From contig NW_019774036.1 in assembly GCF_001039355.2 (NCBI RefSeq), positions 340,168-387,602 on the forward strand: a stretch of DNA of 47,435 bases, in the 5' to 3' direction. Of the stretch, positions 33,577 to 45,100 are shown piece by piece (within the stretch, counting starts at the first letter, position 1; every line of letters begins with the position of its first letter). The translations under genes and the position numbers were made by a program. Under the pieces are notes generated by a model, which was not told the DNA's origin, ran no database searches, and worked only from the letters and a program-made list of their open reading frames with translations. This DNA is from Lingula anatina. Taxonomy: Eukaryota; Brachiopoda; Lingulata; Lingulida; Lingulidae.

Positions 33577-36500
33577 GAGGGAGAGAGGGTTATATGGGAA
33601 CAAGTACTATATGGGGAGTTAATGGTTTATAAGATGTCTGTGTGGAGGAGCCCTAGGTAAGCAGTGACAGGGAGAGAAAGAGAGAGAGGGAGAGAGATAG
33701 AGAGAAGCTGAGAGAGAGAGAAGAGATTGGGATAAATGCAGGTGTCACCAGGTGCTGTGTTGTGATATAGATTAAAGGGATAACAGCTCTCAACTTCATA
33801 TAAGATTCAAAATTCCACAATGAATATATTGTAAACAACACAAAGTTATATAATAAGTTACGTTTTACCACCAAAACAGCAGTTACTGCAATAATTCTGA
33901 AACCTGTGCTTGCCATTGAAGCATATGCCGACTTTCTCTGTAATAATATCTTAAAAGATTATTAAGATAAAATTACAATAAAAAAAAAGAAACAATCGAC
34001 TAACTGTGATTATAGGAATTGATTTAGTTAATGTTGGTTAGCATTGGTACATCATTATATACCCCAGGAAAATTTGTTTTATGGCAGTTTTCCCACCAAA
34101 ATGAAGAGTTGTCATCCCTTTTTAATGTTAGCTGAATTTTCAATAATGATGTGGTTTAGTTCAAACATTGACTTTCTTTTTTCATTCCAAGATGTTGCCC
34201 TCTACCAGGACCATAGTTTGATTTTTCAATATAAATATTTAGAGATTTGTCTCTGGCCAATTCTTTACATATTCCTCTTCTGTCCTAAAATATAGAGTAC
34301 CAAAGTATTAAGTGATGCACCAAACTAAGACTATTTGGGTAGATATATAATGGTGCAATGGTCCCTCTCTGCAACGGACACTTTTTATGCAACAGTGCTA
34401 AACATGTAGAAATACTTCATTGTCAGTAGATATTTTCCTATTCATATCAACACCACTGGAATAATATAGAAACACAGCTGCCTTTGTTAAAACTATATGC
34501 AAGAAGAATACCACAGAAGTTGTCAAAAAAAATTCTTGAACTGTGATTGATATTCCGCCGACAAGACGTGAAGTAAGAAATCAATTATCTATTCCGTCTG
34601 AAGCTGGTTCTCAGACGCCCATTACCCCTACCAGTGCCATCCATAATAGATGACACATTTAGAACCTGAATCGGCCGATTGCGTAGACACTGGCTTTGAT
34701 GTGGTGAAGGCAGATTGACAGTCAAAGTGTAGGGTTCTTCATTGGCAAAGAATTAAAAGAAATAACTTGAAAAGATGTACTACATGCAGATTGTGAACAG
34801 GAGTGTTCCTTGGAGACTTAACTGTCAAAGTTGATTTTTAATTGGATGGCTCAATATAGCAAGTTGTAGCCATACTAATAGACTAAGTGATTAATAAACC
34901 ACTTATATTTAAACAGGCTCGTAGCCAGAGGGGTTCGGGGGTGGGCTAGAAAGAACCACCCTTTTTGTAAGAAAAGGGTCCATTCTGGGTAGAATTCAAT
35001 CTAGGTACACAAAGGTTCCATTGTAAAAGGTCCACTTTTTCAGAAAAAGAACCCCGCTTTTGAAATTGCTTGCTACAGGCCTGTGTAAAATATACATGTG
35101 AACATATCAAACACGAGGTCAGTGTCTGCCTGTGGAGAGGTAGGACATGGGCTTGACCCCCTTCTGCTGCCACTCAGCACTTAAGGGTTAAAGCAGGGGT
35201 AAAGTTCCTGGTCTGGTATTGAAAGATGTTGTTTGTTAGCACTGAACCCCTTATAAGCATCCAGGGTGTATTCTCTCCAGGGAGATGAGAGGGTCAACAC
35301 CCAGTGAGTACATAGATAAAAGAATGACCAGGCGTCGATTGTAAACCATGTTAAAATGTAATAATGGAGTTTGGTATATAAGAGCCAAACTTTTATTATT
35401 ATTATTTATTTTTATTATTTTGCTTTATTATCACTTATTATCACTCTTTCCTTGAGAAAAAAGGAAATAATGACCCATACCCGTACTCATTTGCCATGAT
35501 GTGGTAATCCTTTCCATGCTCATTATTTTTAATGTACTGAGTGTCAGAGAAGCAAAATGCCAAACTTGTCCATCTCCTCAATGTACACCTGAGGTCAACA
35601 CACCTGTTAAATGTCAAAGTACCAAGATGCTGGTCCTTCTCTTGGACATAAAATTCTCAACCTGAAAATGTAGTTGTTGAGTCCAGCCAGACCAATATAG
35701 CAATGGGGTGATCATTTCAACAGGGGAAAATTGTGAATTTTGCAGACATTTGCCATTTTTTAAGTAAGGAATTCTTAAAATAAGAACACTCCTATTAAGT
35801 GGTAGCAACAAAGTTGAAAAGCTGACTACCTTATAGCTCTATTTTATACTGTGAACACACCAAAATGTGACATAAAAATATATTTTTAATGATTCCACAC
35901 ATATGTATCTGAAAAAATGATCATTTTTCATGGTTGATATGATTGAACAATTAGTGTATACTTCAATATTGACTTTACACATGAATACTATGGGTGCTTT
36001 CCCAGAGATTTAGATTGATCTAAAGATTAAGTTTTAGATCCACCTAACTCACTGGGGGTTCACGCTAAATTGCGGTCAGCCGAGCGGGCACCATAGTTAA
36101 TTACCCCCTTACAGCTTTTAGTAGGCGGGACAGACGCTTAAGCCGGCCAAGCTGACAGTAATCTAGTGAGACTCCCCACAGGGATAGATCGATCTAAAAA
36201 TCTATGGAAATGGGGTGTATGTCTTATTCTTCCAGATATATCAAGCTGTCTCCAGGAATAGCCATGAAAGTCTCCACTAGTGAATCTAAAAGGAGAAGTA
36301 GTGCTCAAAAAGCTTTGAAATTTGAGAAGTCAGAAGAGGAGGGCAGCAGCCATTCAAGGTACATTGTGTGTGCAATCAGCTGGTTCCCTCTTCAGCTCGT
36401 GCTGCGGGCTGTTTGATGATTTTCAGTCTTCTTTCCCTTGGACAACTGCATAATCAGCATTTGTAATTAATTTTTTTTTTTTTTTTTGCTTTTCTTTTTG

Positions 36501-39500
36501 GATGATTCCATAAATTTCTATGGTAAAAGTATGTTTCCAAAAGTCATGCAAGGATATTGATATGTTTGATCTGTAAAAATAATTTTAAAATTGACACATG
36601 AAAGTATTATTTTCTGACAAACAACAGATATAAAAGCATCACAAACGCTTGTTTTGTTAGGTTGGGAACAGTGTATGGCTTCCATCGTCAGCCGTCTGTT
36701 GTACGCCCTGAAAACACTGGAGACAAATCTACAGGTGAGTCACATCCAACATATCTAAACTAATTGCATAGTTCAGTGTAGAGTATACCAGACACTTAGT
36801 TTGAAGATTGGCTTTGTATTTTGCTTGATTAGTGATACACTGCTACTAACAATTATTTACTTGAAAACATTTGTCTTGTTTACTGTATTAATTACAATTT
36901 TAAAACAACTTGCTCCTCCAAAATATTTTTTTTTTGTTTGTTTTTGATGTGTTGACTTATGTGATTCCCACAATAGCATTTTTTTCAGACAGGAACCAAA
37001 ATATATTATGACAATTTTTAGATCTGCTTTATCAAGGTTTCCTGTCAAAAATGTTGAAATCTGCTCTTAAAAGATTCTCTGTAAAAATATATTTTGGGAG
37101 AACTGTTGTCTGGTCTGATTTTGTTGAAATTAATTCAATAATTACTGTATTCCCTATATCTTTTGTGTATTGCGATGATGTAAAATGTCTGAGATGTTGT
37201 ATTTTCTCTCAGACCCTGGGACTGGCCAGCGGACGGACATTGATGCAGAGGTTGCCAAGAGCCTGCTGGACCTGTCCAATCAGGGGTCAGTGTCCAGAGT
37301 GGTCCATATCCAGGGAAATCACCAGGGAGTGGGGGCAGAGAGTGACCTCAGGGTGTCGCAGAGTGACCTCACAGCGTCGCAGAGTGACCTCACGGCGTCG
37401 CAGAGTGAACAAAATGTGCCAGAAGTTGACACTGACAACAGACAAGGTATGGTGATTTTATTAGCCCTAATTTTCTGAAAATATTGCCCCTCCCAAAAAA
37501 AAAAGAGAGAGAGAGGGAATGTTTATTATTACTTAAACAAATATCTTAACGTAGGATCTATAATTGCTAACATAATGGTTCCACAAGATTTTAAAAATTA
37601 ACTGTCATTATTGGACAAAGTAGGCAACAAATTTCAAGATTTCCAAAGTGGATAATTGTTCTTCTCCAAGCTTATTTAATATTAAGTTAACAGAAGATCA
37701 TGGAATTTTATTCTAATTAACTTCATGAAAAAAAAAACTACCACTTGATAAGACATAATTTTCTTATATGGTGGAGGCACCCAATTTCCTTCATTATCAA
37801 CTAAAAATAAAATATAGACAAAGATATTGGAAGTTTCTCCATATTTGTTCCTTGATTTACCAGACCCAAGCTACCAGTATCCGTATGCATTATTCACAAG
37901 GTTCCTGTATTTATTAAAATTCTTGCCACTTTCGGCACAGTTGTTCTAGCTAGAGAGATAAACTAGAGACAGCGCACTAATTGGCCTCGGTATTAGCACT
38001 AGTCTTGGCAGCGTAGTCGCCAGTGTTTTGGCTCCAGTGTTAAGGCCAGAAGAACTTGTATTTCCCCAGTAGCTGGCTAGGTCCATGCGATTTGTTAAGG
38101 AGATTTCTGGAAATGTTATCAAGTCGTAAGCACAGCAGTGCCAGTGCGTAGCGTGTGGCAACTGAACTTTACATTGACCTGACACTTTATGTATGAGCAA
38201 GGAAGAAGGGACAGGAGAAATTGATCACTTTGGGGCAAGGATATTAAAAAAAAAAACTGAATGACTGAATAATTTTTGTATTATTTTGTATGTGGCTGGT
38301 GGCTATTGTGGTGGCAGCCTTGACTTATGTGGAGAAAATAGAAGGTTGACCTACTGTTCCCAATACAAGACAATTAACAAAACCTTAAGAACTGAAAATT
38401 GTTCTGAATCTTGACCATGTTTCCTTATTACTACCCAGCTGACCGTCTGTGTGGACGCAGTGGTGCGGTCAGTCTGCAGCTGTCCCATGCCTCCTCCTCA
38501 CAGCCCGCGCCCCAGGGGGCCGCCATGGTGGACACGTATCGTATACGCGCCATTCATCAATACGACGGGGAGAGGTCGTTTATGACAACATCGGAGGGAG
38601 GAGTGGTGGAGAGACGGCGCCGGGGACAGAAGAGAAAGGATCTAGATGGTGCCGGTGGCAGTCCACAAAAGGTAGTTATGATGATTATTTAAAAAATTCA
38701 AAGAAGACATGTTTTATGAATGGTACAGATACTGTATTTTTCTTTCAAGGTACAGATTTCTAAAATTAAAACATTATCATAGGGAGGTATCAGCCAAACT
38801 GAAAAGCAGGCTTTAGTTTTATACAGCAAAAACATTACAAATGCTACTAGTGTTAAAAAATATATCATATTTAGCAATTTGAAAATTTTGATTTGATTTG
38901 AATGACTTTATTGAGTACAAAATTATATACAAGAACTTAAAAGATCATAATTAAAGCAACTATGTACGACATCACTTTAAAAAATGGAAAAATTAGTACG
39001 ACATCACTTTAAAAAATGGAAAAATTAAAATTTTACCCAAAAGGTTTTGCCTAAAGGGTCAAAGACCCATGAATGGGCACCCCCCCCTCCCCAAAATAAA
39101 AAAAAACAAAAAGTAAAAAAAAAAAAAATCTACATTAGAACTAAAAATGACAATTTTATATCTGAAAGATTGATAATTTTCACCCAATGAACCATTTTGA
39201 ATCATAGCAATATTTCCCAGAGAGATGAGATTATATCAGGATTTAACAGACCCATGAAGACCTTATATCAACTATAAAAACAGTTTCATTAGCCATGTTA
39301 TTGTAATAGACCAGTGAAGATTCTTTTTTCTATAGCTACTTATATTTGTGATATCTGATGAAGTCTGACTGCAAGCAGACCAAATATTGGCTGGTTAGAC
39401 CAGACAAATAAAAGTAGCTATAGAAAAAAGAATCTTCACACAAGTCTATTAAAACTGGATGTGCTCTTACATATATATATATATATAAATAGAGAGAGAG

Positions 39501-40894
39501 AGAGCAAAGTATTTGTTTTATTCATTTAGGAAAAGTGCTCTACCCATGGTGATAACTGGGGAGCTGACATAGAAAGAGAAAAATATATTGAGGCTATCAA
39601 CCTATAAAAGTTTGATTCTTAGCTGTCTATGATAACTGTATTGAAAATGTTCCCAGTCCTGTGCCAGTGATCTCTGCCTAGCTCAACAAACCTCCATTTC
39701 TTCAATGTAACACAAGTCACAACCAAGTATTTTATTTAAAATTCATATTTGACTATCACAGTCTTAAGTCTTGCACTGTTTAAAGGCATTCCAATTCTAT
39801 TTAATAGACCTATATGCTAGGCCAGATTTCTCTGCCTAAAACAAGTTCTGATAGCTGTCAAAAATCTGGTTGTTCTGTAGCTGCAGGAACTTTCTCAAAG
39901 TTACACTTAGCTGTCTGTAAAGAGAATGTGAGGACACTTGTGTACAAATTATTAAATTTCATATAAGTCTTATTCAAATAATCCAGTTTTGACAACAGAA
40001 AGAAGCATAAACATGCAGTCACAAAATGCTAGAAGGATGGTTGGAATAGTGTATTCAGTGTTTATCATTTAATTTAAAAATGATAAATTTGAGTGGTTTG
40101 ATATTTAAGGAAATTCCGAGATTATACTGATCAATTTTAAAACTGATTAGCATCACAGAAGAGAATTTCAACCTTAAAATGCTAAGGTGTTGACCATCAT
40201 AGGTTCTGTAGCACTGAACTAGAAATATTAATAATTCTGGATCTTTTTTCCAAAAAAGTTATAAGAATAAACAAATTAATTAATTAATAAAGCAACCACA
40301 TTTTCATATAAAACAAATTACAAGAAAGACAAGATATGCCAAATAGAAATAACTCTTCTTTAAAGTTATCAGTTGATTTAATTGAGTAAATTTCACCAGG
40401 TAACCTGTACCATTTTATTGTACCAGTAGACTGAAGTACAGGTATAATGACACAGATCAAATAGCAAGGTAAAAGTACATACACCAGGAGTAGAACAACA
40501 AAGAGAGAGAATGAAAAAATTAGATTTAATTTTTTTTTCTCTATTTTTTATGGGTATACCATCTCTGTGTTAACTATGGACAGAATTGCAGGACAAATAT
40601 AGTAGGTAATTTGTATAAATAAATACCAGGCATGAGATTTTTCCGTCTTTTGGCGGAATTCCGACTTTTTCCTTCAAAAATGTCATTTTTTATATNTGTA
40701 AATACGTTACTCTTTATTTAAAAAGAACTCCAAGTGAAACCCATCCAGTAAGTCAGTAAGTGATACATTTTTCTAAGAAAAATTCTGGAAATGAAACTGT
40801 AATATATTTAGTTAAAATGACTTCTTATTATTTAATAACCTTCCGTCATTATGTAGCATTCATAAAGGTTTGGTAAGCCAAATCAGGCAGCCCG

Positions 40895-40926
<32 letters not shown>

Positions 40927-41015
40927 CCAAAGCTCATTTTCCAAGCAGGATTACAGATAGGAGAGAATCCGTGTACAAATTAAGTGTAACTTCCTTATCT
41001 TCACAATACAAAGTG

Positions 41016-41078
<63 letters not shown>

Positions 41079-42062
41079 CCACTTTTGTAAGGTAAATGGC
41101 AGTGCACTTCCATCATTTAATGAAGTGAAGACTACCCCTCAACTCTAAATTTGAGGGATTATGATGTATTTTTCACCAGTATTAATTATTGATCCATGCC
41201 CTGTTACTAAAACATGGGATGTCTGAGATACGCATATTTTACATAACTGTTGATGTTAATTTTTGAATTTATATTCTAACCTGATTAGGCTATTATTTAT
41301 TCAGAAGTAAAGTATGGAACATATTTTTATGACAATATTTTTTACTAAGACTTAAGTACTGTGCATTTTTAGGCCAAATGCAATTCTCAATACATATAAC
41401 TAAAGCATAGGTTTGTTTCGATTTTTAGGAAAGTTTTGATGAGTTTCATGTGGTCGTATTTGGCCTTGATTAAGAGAGGAAGCAATATTTCTCTTCTTTG
41501 TCCTCACATCAGCTATGGCTGCATGTATTAAACTTGCCATGTGGGTAGTTAAACTTATTCATTTTAAATGTAAAGATTGTGCAGTGAGATCATGAGAAAA
41601 TGAAATTTAATACTGGGTATTACTTTGAATCGAAGATTATAACATTTTGACCCTTTTTTTCCAGTGACCTGATTTGTAAATTTCAGTATAATTTAACACA
41701 ATAAATCAAAACATTCACTTTGATATTAAATTGAAAAGATAACATTTTAAGTTGCATGTGAGGGATTCACAGCTTTCCTGCCAGCAAGTAAATAGTGTGA
41801 TATCAAAAATACTTCCCTGTCAAAAATAATTTGGTCAGGGCAATTGAGAAGTCTGAATAGTAAAGTAACTTGTGGTGGCTTACGAAGGCGAAAGTCATAT
41901 AAAATATCATTGTGGAATGAAAAATACCATTCATATTTTATAAGTTGAGGTATTTTACTGAGCCAGAAGGTCTATACACTGGGCCGTGTTGAATACCTGG
42001 GCTTTGTGTCTGCAGAAATTAAAGTACAATGATATCTTTTTAAATATATAGAAATGTATGAA

Positions 42063-42119
<57 letters not shown>

Positions 42120-45100
42120 TGATCATTGCATCTGTCCATGCCCTCACCATCTACATCCAGCATAAATGTTTGTTATGCTCTGACTTCTAAACTGTTTGTA
42201 TGTATATTTCAATTTTCGTTAAACTTAATAAAGCTGATGAATATTCATAAAATACAGTTCCAGTTTTAAAATCAACTTGATGGGACTTTTTTCTCAAAGT
42301 TGTGCTTTTTTCAACAATACAGATAACTAGTAAAGTGGAAAACCAATTGAGGTATTATCTTCAAACTTACAAATTTTTACCGAGCAACTGCAGGCTTTTA
42401 ACTTTTAAGGGATCTAAAAGGTTTTTAAAGAGTTTTTACCCATCTGCTGTGTCTTATTTTAACAACAAAAATGGAAATTTATAATTTATTTATTTATAAT
42501 TTGTAACCCGAATAGCAGTCCAATTTCCGTTTTATATGAATTTTATATTTATATATTAATGGCTGAATAATAAACTCTTACAGGACGGATGGATGTTACT
42601 AAAAACCAGTTAAAAACCAGCATCATCAGATTATTTTTGTTGAAGTAATATGCTTTCTTTTGTGGAATGTTCATTTCCCACGTATTGGCATTTTCAAGGT
42701 TGTGTGACTTTGAACAACTATGGGCTTAGAGACTTTTGTTAGTCACATCTTCTGATTATCCATGTAAGTTTAAAATGGTGGTGATTATGTTGACCATTAA
42801 ATGAAAGCCACTTAACTTCTGATTCTCAGATACCCACAAAAATCAGCATGACTGAATTATTTTCATGAGAGTTACAGATTTTTTCTTTTGCATGTATTTT
42901 GATGATACTTGGCCTATCAGTGCCAAAGTGCATTCATGTTATTTGTTCCACTTCATATTTCTCTGTGTTTTACTTCGTTTGGTAATGAGGTAGGTTTCTT
43001 TTTGAAATCATCTTGATTATTTGTCCAGACACGCTGTGTCTATGCAAACAGTCATCACCTGCATCAGGCTTTGGCATTTTTATAATGTCACCACACTGTG
43101 ACCACAGTGTACTTTTTGCAGTTGATGCAATATATGGAAAATTCTGTGACTAATTGTCCTTTAAATTAGTGGAAAGGATTATAGCACTAAAACAAACTAT
43201 TAAAAAAAACTATTTTGTGCTCTGTCAGCTTTAACTAAATCGTATTGTCAGAGTTAAATAAATTGTTGTGTTCAGTTGATAACAGCTTAGAATACTACTA
43301 GTGAATCAGTAGTGTGTGTTGATGGTTGGTTTGAAAACCAAAAGAGCTTGTGAAGAATGGAAAACATTTAAAGTTCTTTCAGACAGGGCATTCCTGATGC
43401 TGAGGTGAAATTTTTCAAAATTATTATTATTATTATTATCATTATTAGTATTATGAAATTTTCAAAACTCTTTGCCTTGTAACTTGCCTAGTTGTCAGTG
43501 AACCCTTTTTTTTAATTTAATTGGTTTAACCTTTGTAAATATGCCAAATTTGATGTTGGGTTGCTAGAATTATATTTAAGTCATAAAAGACTATATGAAA
43601 TAATCAAGGAATAATTTTCATATTACAATAAAGCTATATCATTGGACATTTTTCCTTTCAGAGCCCCCACAGACGGCCTGTTCCCCCCAGCAACCTGCCC
43701 CTCCACACAGTGCAGCAAAGCAGTGGCAGTGACTTGGCCCTGATGTCTGGGTTTGCACCTCCCATCTACCCATACGGACTGGAATCGCCAGTAACCCCAG
43801 GAGACGGTTCTTCTTACAAGTTCATCCCCGTCCCCCTGCCGAGTCCGGTGGTCAGTTCCAGGAGTCCACTCCGCACTGGGGGTTCTGGACATCAGCTATA
43901 TCCTTATCATGCCTCAGCGTTTTCTTTGTCCTCCACCGTGGGCAGTTGTCCAGTGCCCAGTAACAGTGTAGGTCAAGGTCAACAGGTGTCCAGTTCGCTG
44001 ACCACTATACATCATCCTGTGTCCACAATGGCCACACACAGCGGGAGACTTCTCCACAGTAATCATTTGGTTTCTACAGGAAAGCTGGGTCATGGCGCGG
44101 TTGTTATCCCAGCCACCACGTCAAACAACTTGCCTCCCAGCATGCAACAGTTGGTCCACGTGGCGGTTTCTCAGAAGCTATTGTCACAGTTCGCTCCAGG
44201 TTCCGCCATGGCACAAACACTGGATGACAGCGGAACGCGGACGGGAGATGCAGGATCACATGACCTAGGATCACACGACCAGCCCATTGACCTCAGCATG
44301 CACGATGAGAAGAAATCATCTGTGCAGAAGTTACAGACAATGGTTTCAGACATAGCGGTGGTGGCAACATCCCCTCTCTCACCAACATTGAACCCAGAGA
44401 GGCAACCTTCTGACAGCAAGACCAAGTGTCAGACTTCATCGTCACAGGTCACTTATGTGAGTGGAGACAACAAGGCCCCCTACGAGATAGTGCCCATCCC
44501 TGGTCAAGTCATTGATAACTCAGATTCCTTGGTTGATGGTAAATATGTGTGCGCTGTGTGTAACAAGAGCTTTCCACAGCAACACCAGCTGACCCTACAC
44601 AAGAACATCCACGCCATAGAGCGCCCACACAAATGTGACGACTGCTCTATCTCCTTCCGCACCTTGGGTCACCTTCAGAAACACCAAAGATCAGAGAGTC
44701 ACCATAAGTCTCATTCCATTAACAGGCAATTTGGTACCCCGACAACCGATAACCCGCGCCCCTTTAGATGTGAGGACTGTAATATAGCCTTTCGCATCCA
44801 CGGCCATCTTGCGAAACATCTGCGCTCCAAGGCACATATTGCCAGTCTGGAAAGGCTTGCCAAGATTCCGCCGGGGGCCCTGGTGCTACTGGAGAAGAAT
44901 GATCTCAGCCTGATAGATGCCACAGATGGGCAGACGTCATTGGAGAGCATTCAGCAGATGTTGAGTGAGCACGAAGAGGGCGCCAGAGGAACTGGTGTCC
45001 AGTCTTTGGTCAAACAGGGGCCGAGTGGCACGCCTACCTCCCAGTGGTCAACTCCTCATTGCCATGGCTCATCTCTTAATGTATCCACATCCTTACCTCA

